Source: Lytechinus pictus
Lineage: Eukaryota > Echinodermata > Echinoidea > Temnopleuroida > Toxopneustidae
Direction: 5' to 3'
NCBI RefSeq assembly: GCF_037042905.1
Contig: NC_087247.1
Span: 61,155,920 to 61,219,919, forward strand
DNA length: 64,000 nucleotides
Shown here: one piece after another, positions 44,240-56,161 of the stretch
How the letters are laid out: each line of letters opens with the position of its first letter
Numbering within the stretch: position 1 is the stretch's first letter
Notes under the pieces: generated by a model
Databases searched by the model: none
What the model was told of the DNA's origin: nothing
What the model saw: only the letters and a program-made list of their open reading frames with translations
Translations under genes and position numbers: made by a program

Positions 44240-45788
44240 GTTTTGTTGCGATAAGCCCGCCAGTCATAAGGACCATAAGTCATAATACTAACTGGTCATA
44301 AGGACCGCTAGTCATAACGATAACGTGTAAAATCTTATACCCGAAAGTTCGCTAGTCATAATAGGGAAAAGGGGTCACTAGTCATAAGGTCATAAGGACC
44401 ATGAGTCATAAGGTCCGATTTTCATAATGCAAGATAAGGGTCACTATTCATAATGGACCATAAGGGTAATTGATCATAAGGATCGCTAGTCATAATCAAC
44501 AATGAGGATCGGTATTCATAATACTAGATAAGGGTCGCTAGTCATAAAAAGGAAGAGGCTACATTAATCATAAGGGTCGCCAGTCATAATAGTAGATGAG
44601 AGTCGCCAGTCATAATAGAAGAAAGGGTTCACCAGTCATAATAGTAAAAGAGGGTCGCTATTCATAATAGTAGAAAGGGTTCGCCAGTCATAATAGTAGA
44701 TGAGCGTCGCCATTCAGAATAACAGATGGGGTTCGCCAGTCATAATAATACATGAGGGTCGCCAGTCATAATAGAAGAAGGGGTTCGCCAGTCATAATAG
44801 TAGATGAGGGTCGCCAGTCATAATAGTAGAAGGGGTTCGCCAGTCATAGTAGATGAGGGTCGCCAGTCATAATAACAGATGGGGTTCGCCAGTCATAATA
44901 GAAGAAGGGGTTCGCCAGTCATAATAGCAGATGGGGTTCGCCAGTCATAATGGTAGAAGGGGTTCGCCAGTCATAATAGTAGATGAGGGTCGCCAGTCAT
45001 AATAGAAGATGGGGTTCGCCAGTCACAATAGTGGATGAGGGTCGCCAGTCATAATAGTAGATAGGGTTCGCCAGTCATAATGGTAGAAGGTCTTCGCTAG
45101 TCATAATAGTAGAAAGGGTTCGCCAGTCATAATAACAGATGGGGTTCGCCAGTCATAATAGAAGAACGGGTTCGCCAGTCATAATAGCAGATGGTGTTCG
45201 CCAGTCATAGTGGTAGAAGGGGTTCGCCAGTCATAATAGTAGATGAGGGTCGCCAGTCATAATAGAAGATGGGGTTCGCCAGTCACAAAAGTGGATGAGG
45301 GTCGCCAGTCATAATAGTAGAAGGGGTTCGCCAGTCATAATAGTAGATGAGGGTTGCCAGTCATAATAACAGATGGGGTTCGCCAGTCATTATAGTAGAT
45401 GAGGGTCGCCAGTCAGAATAACAGATGGGGTTCGCCAGTCATAATAATACATGAGGGTCGCCAGTCATAATGGTAGAAGGTCTTCGCTAGTCATAATAGT
45501 AGAAAGGGTTCGCCAATCATAATAACAGATGGGGTTCGCCAGTCATAATAGAAGAAGGGGTTCGCCAGTCATAATAGCAGATGGGGTTCGCCAGTCATAA
45601 TGGTAGAAGGGGTTCGCCAGTCATAATAGTAGATGAGGGTCGCCAGTCATAATAGAAGTTGGGGTTCGCCAGTCACAAAAGTGGATGAGGGTCGCCAGTC
45701 ATAATAGTAGAAGGGGTTCGCCAGTCATAATAGTAGATGAGGGTCGCCAGTCATAATAGAAGAAGGGGTTCGCCAGTCATAATAGCGG
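44240..45788 (+). repeat. 26-bp satellite array (CGCCAGTCATAATAGTAGATG...), left part
   Basis: Roughly 55-60 units of 26 bp with a GGGTTCGCCAGTCATAATAG core and variable AGATGG/AGAAGG/AGATGA sections. The first 300 bp are more diverged (CTAGTCATAAGG forms), then units become regular. Larger blocks of the same unit order repeat (around 44860-45060 and 45130-45290). No CRISPR: the variable part is also repetitive. Confidence 0.9.
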
Positions 45789-47608
45789 CCCAGGACCAAA
45801 ATCCAATTGAAACCAGTTGGATTTCCAACTGGTTTCAATTGGTTTCAATTGGTTTCAACTGGTTTCAATTGGTTTTAACTGGAATTTAACAATTTCCAGT
45901 TGAAACCAATTGAAACCAGTTGGGCAACTGGAAATCCTAACTGGAACCAGTTGGGTAACTGGAAATGACTTCCAATTGGGAATGATTTCTAACTGGAACC
46001 AGTTGAGTAACTGGAAATCCCAACTGGAACCAGTTGGGCAACTGGAAATCCTAACTGGAACCAGTTGGGTAACTGGAAATGACTTCCAATTGGAAATGAT
46101 TTCTTACTGGAACCAGTTGAGTAACTGGAAATCCCAACTGGAACCAGTTGGGCAACTGGAAATCCTAACTGGAACCAGTTGGGTAACTGGAAATGACTTC
46201 CAATTGGAAATGATTTCTAACTGGAACCAGTTGGGCAACTGGAAATCCTATCTGGAACCAGTTGGGTAACTGGAAATGACTTCCAACTGGAAATGATTTC
46301 TAACTGGAACCAGTTGAGTAACTGGAAATCCCAACTGGAACCAGTTGGGCAACTGGAAATCCTAACTGGAACCAGTTGGGTAACTGGAAATGACTTCCAA
46401 TTGGAAATGATTTCTTACTGGAACCAGTTGAGTAACTGGAAATCCCAACTGGAACCAGTTGGGCAACTGGAAATCCTAACTGGAACCAGTTGGGTAACTG
46501 GAAATGACTTCCAATTGGAAATGATTTCTAACTGGAACCAGTTGGGCAACTGGAAATCCTAACTGGAACCAGTTGGGTAACTGGAAATGACTTCCAACTG
46601 GAAATGATTTCTAACTGGAACCAGTTGGGTAACTGGAAATCCTAACTTGAACCATTCAGTTGTGTAACTGGAAATCCTAACTGGTACCAATTGGGTAACT
46701 GAGATGACTTCTAACTGGAAAGATGGGTAACTGGAAATGAATTCTAATTGGAACCAGTTGGGAAACTGGAAATTATTTCCAATTGGTTTCCAATTGGAAA
46801 TTTTCCAGTTACCCAACTGGATCCAATTGAAACCAGTTAATTTGCATATTATTTGCCAGTGTGCACAGATTAATGTTTTATGAGATTAATCATCATTAAC
46901 AATGTATCTATTTAATTCTTTACAATTTCAAGTACCACACTTTTTAAAGATTAGTATTTAGAATACTTAGCAGTGAAAACCATGTTCATAAATGTTATAG
47001 ATTATAATTAAAACAGATTAAAGGATAATTAGTACACCACTAACTGTTACCAAATTACATCAAATAAAAGTACATATATTTGAAGATCTTCCATATAAAT
47101 ATATATACATGAAAGTCTGTATTTTATCAATGCCCTTTACATTGGTATTAATAGACATATAACACTGCTTCTGTGTTGGCATGAGAAATAGTTACTGCAA
47201 ATGCTAATTAATTTGTAACTAATTAAGTTCGTTCCAACTGGAAGTTCCAATTGGATCCAGTTGGAAACCAATTGGTTTCAACTGGTTCCAGTTTAAACCA
47301 GTTGCCTCCAATTGGTTTCAACTGGAACCAATTGAAACCAGTTGCCTCCAATTGGATTCAATTGGTTTTAATAGGGAAATTGGAACAACTGGAACCAATT
47401 GACAACAATTGCCAACTGGTTCCAGTTGCCCAATTGGTTTTAACTGGAACCAATTGGCAACTGGTTTTCAATTGGTTTTTAACTGGAACCAATTGGCAAC
47501 TGGTTTTCAATTGGAACCAGTTGTTCCAATTTCCCTATTGAAACCAGTTGGCCAACTGGTTTCAATTGGTTTTGCCCTAATTGGTTTTAACTGGATTTTG
47601 GTCCTGGG
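45789..47608. mobile_element. 1.8-kb TIR element inserted in the 26-bp satellite
   Basis: The ends CCCAGGACCAAAATCCAATT and its complement (AACTGGATTTTGGTCCTGGG) lie exactly where the satellite is interrupted. Left arm 45.80-46.84 kb is made of CTGGAACCAGTTGGG-type units. The right arm 47.23-47.60 kb has TTGGTTTCAACTGG units. About 390 bp of non-repeat AT-rich DNA lies between. The QLEPVGQLEILTGTSWVTGN reading frames are repeat artefacts. Confidence 0.8.
45905..46640 (+). repeat. 114-bp higher-order array inside the element
   Basis: Units combine GGGCAACTGGAAATCCTAAC, GGGTAACTGGAAATGACTTC and GAGTAACTGGAAATCCCAAC in fixed order, with a 38-codon period in translation. The shortest sub-unit is roughly 18-24 bp around AACTGGAACCAGTT. 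Confidence 0.8.
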
Positions 47609-47780
47609 GGATGGGGTTCGCCAGTCATAATGGTAGAAGGGGTTCGCCAGTCATAATAGTAGATGAGGGTCGCCAGTCATAATAGAAGATGGGGTTCGCC
47701 AGTCACAATAGTGGATGAGGGTCGCCAGTCAAAATATTAGATGGGGTTCGCCAGTCATAATAGTAGATGAGGGTCGCTAG
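47609..47780 (+). repeat. 26-bp satellite array, right part
   Basis: GGGGTTCGCCAGTCATAATGG units resume directly after the inserted element, six to seven copies, ending at GGGTCGCTAGCAG. Confidence 0.9.
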
Positions 47781-47799
47781 CAGTGTTGTATAGTCAAGG

Positions 47800-47945
47800 C
47801 TCAAACCTCCAAGGCCAAGGCCAAGGCTTTAATACCCAAGGCCAAGGCTTCAATCCCCAAGGCCAAGGCAAAGGCCAAGGCATGGAAACCCAAGGCATGG
47901 AAACCCAAGGCCAAGGCCTGAAAACCTCAAGGCCAAGGCCAAGGC
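47800..47945 (+). repeat. GGCCAAGGC minisatellite
   Basis: Irregular CAAGGCCAAGGCTTCAATCC and AAGGCATGGAAACCCAAGG units. The short frame reading GQGQGFNTQGQG is a repeat product. Confidence 0.75.
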
Positions 47946-48234
47946 ATTTCAAACTTTCGATATATGGAACAATGAGCCAACAATGCCTAGGCGGCAGACA
48001 TGGCACACAGGGCAAAATGTATAAAAGGTGGGAGCGAGTGAGCGTATTGAGCGAGCAAAAATTTTGACCTTTGTACATGTAAAACAAAAATAATTTCCTG
48101 ATAGATTTAGACATAATATCAAAGTAATAATACTTTTTTATTTTTCTAGGCGATTTACATTGCAATAATTATTATTACCACGGTCATCTGATCCTGGCAT
48201 GCCCATTCTCAACGTATGTATTTTCTCCACTACC

Positions 48235-48840
48235 TGGGACAGGGGCGGCAGAAAGTATTTTTGTTTAAGGTGGGGGGTCAAAGCCAAAACGGGCACTTAT
48301 ATGTCAAAATGGGCATTTTGGTGCAAACAGATATTTTCAAAATGAGATTATAATCTGCGTGAGGTAGTTGTGTGTTATATAGAAATTTAGTTGAGCAAAG
48401 CCTTTTTTGAGTGATTTCTAAGTGATAAGGTAGATATTTTGAATTAGGCATTACTTTTCCGCGAGAAAGCGCAGCGAAAAAAAAAAGAATTGTAAAAAAT
48501 CAATTCTAAATTGTAGAACTAGATTTTTGGTCAATTATGGCGCTAATCACTGTTAAAAGGACATCCTTGCGAGATGTTGCCAGCGCGAATCACGAGCTCA
48601 AACTTCTGGACATTTCGTGTTAAATAAAAAATGAAAATTAAATATTCCGAGCTGTTTTTGTAATCGTGAAAAAGATGTGCATCTCACTACCGAATTGACG
48701 CGAGCGCGAAGCGCGAGCTGAAATTTTATAATATACTGACCAGAAAAGGAAGCTGTTAAGGACTGCATTTAGTGACTCATAAATATGATACATATAACTT
48801 ACCAATCAAATAATGCGAGCCAAAATTTTTTTGGCTCATC
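48235..48840. repeat. Partial GCGAGCGCGAAGCGCGAGCT family copy
   Basis: It opens GGGACAGGGGCGGCAGAAAG. Blocks such as ACGCGAGCGCGAAGCGCGAG recur, as in the 16123-17678 family in reverse orientation. Confidence 0.5.
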
Positions 48841-49715
48841 ATGCCATTGACATAGCCCATTTGGATATGACAAAATTGAAAATTGTGTTGAAGTTTATCA
48901 AATCTTTTCAGAATATCATTAAGACTTAAAACATTCTTGTCGGCCAAAGAAAATAATAGAAGGAAAATCCTAATGGAATAGAAATCAACCTTGTTATAAT
49001 TTTTTAGAGATAGCTATTTTTAAAGTATGAAACTTGGTATCAAAATCGCAGTCACATCTCTCAGAATTATTCCTGTCATCAAATCACTATAATCTTTTTC
49101 ATAATATTTCTATCATCATTATCATTATTATTAATATTGTCAAATTATTAGTCATGATTACAACACATTACCAATAAATAATGTTATTTTTCATCACTGC
49201 AGCTGTTTTCTTTGGTACATATGTGATGTTAATTCTTGATAATGGTGATAATGATGGCACTGTAATCATATACTTACTAATATTTAATGTTGAAAGTAAC
49301 AATGTTCTTGTACTATAAAGCTTTGCCTATTGATATTTATAATAAAGCTACAGTTTAACGAAGCAAATATCGAGTCCGGAATTGATTTTGATTTGCAGTA
49401 GGGTCTGCGTAAGTATACTATATACTAGCGGGCTAGCATCGTCTGCTACGTAAACCAAATGAGCGAACATGACCAAAACTAACCATTATGGTATTTTTCC
49501 CTCTAAAAAAATAGTTTTTGTTTCAAAGTTGAAAACAATGTGGTGGGGTTAAGGGTTATGTAATGGGTCATCAATACATGACACCACCACAATGTCTGAC
49601 TCATTCATTATTGGCCTCGGGGTGGTGGCTCAACTTGCCCCTATGCTCAACTTACCCCGCCTTCCTCTATACAGTGTAGGTGTAGTTTAGGGCACTTATT
49701 TCAAATAGTCTTACC
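48841..49715. other. AT-rich intergenic DNA
   Basis: ATC/ATT-rich simple sequence at about 49080-49150. No gene seen. Confidence 0.3.
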
Positions 49716-49929
49716 ACCTGGGGTGGTATTCTGAAAATTGTCTTAACTTTTCTCTTAACTTTTCTTGTAAGTCAGCAAGATAACAGCGCGCTAAAATTCT
49801 CTTAAATTAGTATTCTGAAAATTGTCTTATCTCTGTAAGGGCGTCCCCTATTTTATCTCTGACACGCCCAATATTCTGTCATCAACCAATTATTAAGCTT
49901 GTTTAATATGAGGCGCCGAATGTACCAAT

Positions 49930-50745
49930 ATTATATAGAACAATTATTTGTTATATAATCATTATTTATTAAATAATAACTATTATTTATATATAATTTA
50001 CATTTTATTTGTAAATAACTACTATTATATAAAATATCATTTCTAATTATTTATATATAATTCCAAGTAATACTTCATTATTTGTAAATAATAATAGTTC
50101 GACAATCCATTATTTATAAATAATGATTATTTGTTTTTCATTATTTATAAATAATGATTATTTGTTTTTTATTATTTATAAATAATGATTATTTGTTTTT
50201 CATTATTTACAAATAATGATTATTTGTTTTTCATTATTTATAAATAATGATTATTTGTTTTTCATTATTTATAAATAATGATTATTTGTTTTTCATTATT
50301 TACAAATAATGATTATTAGTTTTTCATTATTTATAAATAATGATTATTTGTTTTTCATTATTTATAAATAATTTGTTGAGTTTTCCATTATTTATAAATA
50401 ATGATTATTTGTTAAATAATGAAAACGTCTATTTCATTATTTATAAATAATTTTTTCGAGTGCACCATTATTCTCATTATTTATAAATAATCATTATTTA
50501 ATGTTCGAGTTTTCTATTATTTATAAATAAAGATTATTTGTTAAATAATGAAATATCTACTTCATTATTTATAAATAATAATTTTGTTTCAATATCCCAT
50601 TATTTATAAATAATCATTATTTATAAACAATTTTTACAGTTTGCCATTATATACAAATAATCATTATTTATATACAAATAACCATTATTTATTAAATAAT
50701 GCCATTATTTATTAAATAATGCCATTATTTATTAAATAATGGAAA
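49930..50745. repeat. AT palindromic array, left arm
   Basis: Tandem CATTATTTATAAATAATG units, each itself palindromic, joined by ATTATTTGTTTTT spacers at about 31-bp period in the regular middle section. Confidence 0.85.
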
Positions 50746-51624
50746 ACTCGCTATAACATGCAAATGTGGGACCGCCCATGATATGAATATTCATGATGCG
50801 ATTTCCTTTTTCGTGATTTTTCTTCACGAATTTTTGTCCATTTCCTCTTCATAATGACATTTCTTGAAGCAATTTTCTAGGGATATGGTCTGATTGTAAT
50901 ATTCTTCATTTTCTATATAACTTCGTCTTCGTAGAAATATCAAAAAGTGTAATTTTATACGATTTTTCCTACAGTTCACAATCCCCATAGGCGCGCGTGT
51001 ACGGTAGGGACAACCGGTGAATCGACGGAGTGCTCTTCATCGAAATACTACGTTGGTTGGTCCCCGGAAGTGGCGGGCGGAATTTAGCCCGAATCCTCGA
51101 TGGAAGTCGATCAAGTGCATATGAGCTGAGAGAGTGAAATATCAGTGTACTTGTACAGGCCCTTCTACTTTTTATAAATATTTCTTGTTGCTTTTTTTGT
51201 TAAGTTAATTTTTCCTGGTGTAGAGATAAGTTTCAGTTCTAATAATGCACTTCAAATACATTTTGGAGTGTCTGTTTGAGGCGTTTGGGGCGATTTCACC
51301 CTGGCCCCAAAATGCTCGCAACGACAATACGGGGGCATGATGACCCCTAAATTTTTAAAAACTTATTTTTCTATTGAAAATTATCACAAAATTCACCAAA
51401 AGTGTGCACGAAAGCCTTTATATTTCACTTTTAAAACTCAAAAAAGTGCCCAAATGACAAGCTTGGTCGCTTCGCTGTCGCTTTCAACTTGAGAACATTT
51501 ACGCGTCTGCTTCAATATATCCCCCCCCCCCTCCTCCGAAAGAAATTCTGTATACGGCCATGCTCTAAAGAGCCTGGCACATTGATTTATGTATACTTTC
51601 ATTTTCATTATTTTTTATCTCATT

Positions 51625-52330
51625 ATCAACATGGCCTTACGCAGAATTTTTTCCAGGGGGGGCGGGGCCGGAGCATGACGCGCGTAAACTTTCTCAAAAA
51701 AATCTTGAAAGCGAGACAGCCACGGGACCAAGCCCAAATGACAAGCTTGGTCGCTTCGCTGGCGCGCTTTCAACTTGAGAACGTTTACGCGCGTCTGCCC
51801 CCACCCCCCGAAAGAAATTCTGTGAACGGCCATGCTCAAAAGAGCATATGGCACATTGATTTATTTGTACTTTTCATTTTCATTATTTTTATCACCGTAT
51901 CATCATGGCCTTACACAGAATTTTTACCGGGGGGGGGGGGGGGGGGAGCAGCTATAGGACGCGCGTAAAGTTTCTCAAAAAAATCTTGAAAGCGAGACAG
52001 CGACGCGACCAAGCCCAAATGACAAGCTTGGTCGCTTCGCTGTCTCGCTTTCAACTTGAGAACGTTTACGCGCGTCTGCCCCCACCCCCCGAAAGAAATT
52101 CTGTGAACGGCCATGCTCAAAAGAGCATATGGCACATTGATTTATTTGTACTTTTCATTTTCATTATTTTTATCACATTATCATCATGGCCTTACACAGA
52201 ATTTTTACCGGGGGGGGGGGGGGGGGAGCAGCTATAGGACGCGCATAAAGTTTCTCAAAAAAATCTTGAAAGCGAGACAGCGACGCGACCAAGCTCAAAT
52301 GACAAGCTTGGTCGCTTCGCTTTTTTAAGA
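51625..52330. repeat. 273-280-bp tandem units at the palindrome centre
   Basis: ATGGCCTTACRCAGAATTTT starts units at 51632, 51905 and 52185, each followed by a G-run, a GACGCGCGTAAA or similar block and CCAAGCTTGGTCGCTTCGCT sequence. Confidence 0.8.
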
Positions 52331-53559
52331 TTTTTATGAGAAAGTTTACGCGTGTCCTGCTCCCCCCACCCCCCCCCCCTTGGAAAAAATTATGCGTAAG
52401 GCCATGATGATAATGTGATAAAAATAATGAAAATGAAAAGTACAAATAAATCAATGTGCCATATGCTCTTTTGAGCATGGCCGTTCACAGAATTTCTTTC
52501 GGGGGGTGGGGGCAGACGCGCGTAAACGTTCTCAAGTTGAAAGCGCGCCAGCGAAGCGACCAAGCTTGTCATTTGGGCTTGGTCCCGTGGCTGTCTCGCT
52601 TTCAAGATTTTTTTGAGAAAGTTTACGCGCGTCATGCTCCGGCCCCGCCCCCCCTGGAAAAAATTCTGCGTAAGGCCATGTTGATAATGAGATAAAAAAT
52701 AATGAAAATGAAAGTATACATAAATCAATGTGCCAGGCTCTTTAGAGCATGGCCGTATACAGAATTTCTTTCGGAGGAGGGGGGGGGGGATATATTGAAG
52801 CAGACGCGTAAATGTTCTCAAGTTGAAAGCGACAGCGAAGCGACCAAGCTTGTCATTTGGGCACTTTTTTGAGTTTTAAAAGTGAAATATAAAGGCTTTC
52901 GTGCACACTTTTGGTGAATTTTGTGATAATTTTCAATAGAAAAATAAGTTTTTAAAAATTTAGGTGTCATCATGCCCCCGTATTGTCGTTGCGAGCATTT
53001 TGGGGCCAGGGTGAAATCGCCCCAAACGCCTCAAACAGACACTCCAAAATGTATTTGAAGTGCATTATTAGAACTGAAACTTATCTCTACACCAGGAAAA
53101 ATTAACTTAACAAAAAAAGCAACAAGAAATATTTATAAAAAGTAGAAGGGCCTGTACAAGTACACTGATATTTCACTCTCTCAGCTCATATGCACTTGAT
53201 CGACTTCCATCGAGGATTCGGGCTAAATTCCGCCCGCCACTTCCGGGGACCAACCAACGTAGTATTTCGATGAAGAGCACTCCGTCGATTCACCGGTTGT
53301 CCCTACCGTACACGCGCGCCTATGGGGATTGTGAACTGTAGGAAAAATCGTATAAAATTACACTTTTTGATATTTCTACGAAGACGAAGTTATATAGAAA
53401 ATGAAGAATATTACAATCAGACCATATCCCTAGAAAATTGCTTCAAGAAATGTCATTATGAAGAGGAAATGGACAAAAATTCGTGAAGAAAAATCACGAA
53501 AAAGGAAATCGCATCATGAATATTCATATCATGGGCGGTCCCACATTTGCATGTTATAG

Positions 53560-54360
53560 CGAGTTTTCCATTATTTAATAAATAATGGCATTATTTAATA
53601 AATAATGGTTATTTGTATATAAATAATGATTATTTGTATATAATGGCAAACTGTAAAAATTGTTTATAAATAATGATTATTTATAAATAATGGGATATTG
53701 AAACAAAATTATTATTTATAAATAATGAAGTAGATATTTCATTATTTAACAAATAATCTTTATTTATAAATAATGGAAAACTCGAACATTAAATAATGAT
53801 TATTTATAAATAATGAGAATAATGGTGCACTCGAAAAAATTATTTATAAATAATGAAGTAGACGTTTTCATTATTTAACAAATAATCATTATTTATAAAT
53901 AATGGAAAACTCAACAAATTATTTATAAATAATGAAAAACAAATAATCATTATTTATAAATAATGAAAAACTAATAATCATTATTTGTAAATAATGAAAA
54001 ACAAATAATCATTATTTATAAATAATGAAAAACAAATAATCATTATTTATAAATAATGAAAAACAAATAATCATTATTTGTAAATAATGAAAAACAAATA
54101 ATCATTATTTATAAATAATAAAAAACAAATAATCATTATTTATAAATAATGAAAAACAAATAATCATTATTTATAAATAATGGATTGTCGAACTATTATT
54201 ATTTACAAATAATGAAGTATTACTTGGAATTATATATAAATAATTAGAAATGATATTTTATATAATAGTAGTTATTTACAAATAAAATGTAAATTATATA
54301 TAAATAATAGTTATTATTTAATAAATAATGATTATATAACAAATAATTGTTCTATATAAT
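53560..54360. repeat. AT palindromic array, right arm
   Basis: Mirror image of the left array, with spacer AAAAACAAATAATCATT. Confidence 0.85.
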
Positions 54361-54989
54361 ATTGGTACATTCGGCGCCTCATAGTTATATGCTTAGGTCA
54401 ACCAATAGAAGCGTCTCTTCTGAAAAATAATGAAGCGCATTGTTGTTATGAGGCGTAATTTCCTTGCGCCTCCGACGCTTATGCTTGTGCGCTTCTGTGC
54501 TAAAAATACACGTGGCTCTTTTCAAAGATTATTTTCTCTCGAAAGATTCATCGTCTCGAACACCAATTTTTAATTTCTGAAAAGTCTACCAATCCGTCGT
54601 TATAATGTCTTTGGAATGTCTCCTTTTGTAAAATATGATGTTCTTGCGGGATGCAGCAAGAAATAATTTTTGCGGACGGTCAAATATCGCATGCAACAAT
54701 AAGTTACAATAGCCCCCCACCTCTTGTAAATTTCATTGTATTTTCCAAGGAAGTTAAGAGAACGCAAAGATAAGAGAATTTTCAGAATACCTTGTAACTC
54801 GAGATTTTATCTTGCGCACAGACATAATGTGCGCCGATTATATATTTACGCATCATTATAACTCTGACATCATACGCGCTCAGTGAAAGTTACAAGAAAA
54901 GTTAAGACAATTTTCGGAATACGGATTTTATTGTAACTCTTAAGATACAAGAATATTTCTCTTAAGACAATTTTCAGAATACGGCCCCA

Positions 54990-55360
54990 GGTCAGCCGCC
55001 ATCTTAAAATCTAGGATGGCCGCCATGAAAAATCACTAAAAATAATTTTCTTTAATTTTACGTGTGCTCTGAACTTTGGCAAATAGAGTGCCTATTTTGG
55101 GGTGCTGATTTCAAATATTGCCAGCCACAAGTGATCTGACCATCAGTTCAACGGCAAGATGGCAGCCATGAAAAACCATATCAAAATAATTTTCTTGGAT
55201 TTTACATTATATATATGACACCAAAATTTGGCATACAGAAGTACGTGGCACTGATTTTTGCCCGCCACCAGCAATGTAACCACCGGGTTTCGGCATAATG
55301 ATTTTTTTATGGCAGCCATCTTGGATTTAAAGATGGCTGCCATTTTGCAGCTGAGGTATC
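54990..55360. repeat. CCGCCATCTT-type repeat, copies near 55 kb
   Basis: Units with CAGCCGCCATCTTAAAATCT, AAGATGGCAGCCATGAAAAA and GGCAGCCATCTTGGATTTAA at about 150-170-bp spacing. Related to the array at the window's right end. AAGATGG-CGGC resembles the YY1 motif. Confidence 0.65.
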
Positions 55361-56089
55361 ACGGACCTAAAACATTTCCCATAGACTCGTGTGTTAAAGA
55401 GGCGCTCTAAAAAAAAAAGGATGAAATTCGAGAATTGAATGTTTACTACCAGTGGATAGGATATACATGTATGTCTGACATTCCATATCTGACCAGAAAA
55501 GGGTACCTCGACCAGCTCATTTTAAAAATAAATCGGCATTTATGAAGACTACACCTGACAGGATCAAATTCATCACTTGAGACAGTAAAATGGCAATACT
55601 TCTTCCGCCAGTATAAAAATAGTTCCAAAGTGGTGATACATCTTCCCAATTTGAAAAAAAAGAAGTTTAATAAAGTTACCCTCCCTAGAATCAGTGTTAG
55701 ATTATCAATCATATTCATTCATTTTTGTCAATCAGCAATAACAAAATTAAAAATTGAGAATTAATGGGTTGGCTCGAATGAATATATTTGGCCTGCCAGT
55801 TGTAATTACGTATAACCGTATAACCCTGACTCAGGGGATCACATCGCTGAGGGCCAGCAATATTTGAAATAAGCTCCCCACACTACTTCTATATGTCAAA
55901 TTGCAATAGCGCAGATCATATAAAACTCAACGAAATAATTGCAATATTTCTATGGCAGCCAGCTTGGAATTTAAGATGACCAGTCAGAGCGCCACGCGTA
56001 TGCTAATGAGCACGATCGCTGAAATTTATTCAGAATCCCATCCGCCCGAAAATCATCTAGCGGGACTCTCGTAGATCGCGAGATATCAC
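55361..56089. other. Intergenic, upstream of candidate promoter
   Basis: No gene supported. One more TGGCAGCCAGCTTGGAATTT unit lies near 55952. Confidence 0.3.
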
Positions 56090-56161
56090 GAGAGTCATGC
56101 AGGTCTCGTTTTAATGACGTCATACTCTTCACTGGAAAAGCCAAGATGGAAGAATGCAACC
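56090..56161 (+). promoter_or_regulatory. Candidate promoter and first exon with CRE palindrome
   Basis: TGACGTCA, the CREB/ATF palindrome, lies at 56115-56122. It is followed by ATGGAAGAATGCAACC (56146-56161) directly before a strong gtaagt donor. A second TGACGTCA lies at 56514-56521. GC-containing TCGCGAGA-like sequence is just upstream. It could be the start of the SGNH/CXC transcription unit. Its phase-1 end does not join the 58535 acceptor in frame, so either an exon is missing or the upstream acceptor at 58482 is used. Confidence 0.3.

Larger units (their letters stand above)
49907..54383. mobile_element. 4.5-kb near-perfect palindrome (fold-back)
   Basis: The left end TATGAGGCGCCGAATGTACC is mirrored at the right, and the arms pair about position 52150, each about 2.2 kb. 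From the outside in, each arm has an AT-rich array of CATTATTTATAAATAATG units (about 49930-50745 and 53560-54360), about 0.75 kb of unique sequence, then 273-280-bp tandem units with poly-G/poly-C runs. Translations of the arms are identical over more than 130 codons. Centre offset differs by about 20 bp between outer and inner parts, showing a small indel. Confidence 0.9.
49717..54992. mobile_element. Outer TIR element enclosing the giant palindrome
   Basis: ACCTGGGGTGGTATTCTGAA at the left (continuing AATTGTCTTAA) and TTTTCAGAATACGGCCCCAGGT at the right are inverted partners. Further inside, AATTCTCTTA/TAAGAGAATT and GTATTCTGAAAATTGTCTTA recur. Outer flank duplication not resolved. Confidence 0.55.

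Noticed and set aside
44240-45788. CRISPR-like array of regular repeats
   Set aside because: Eukaryotic context, 26-bp unit with no unique spacers, and no cas genes; it is a satellite.
45910-46562. Long repetitive reading frames (QLEPVGQLEILTG)
   Set aside because: The protein period follows the 114-bp DNA repeat and both strands are open; it is a by-product of the satellite.
47783-48165. Gln/Gly-rich and Trp/Pro-rich frames
   Set aside because: They derive from the GGCCAAGGC minisatellite.
51489-52821. Reading frames of 101-159 codons in the palindrome
   Set aside because: They mirror each other across the axis, contain poly-G/C products and have no domain.
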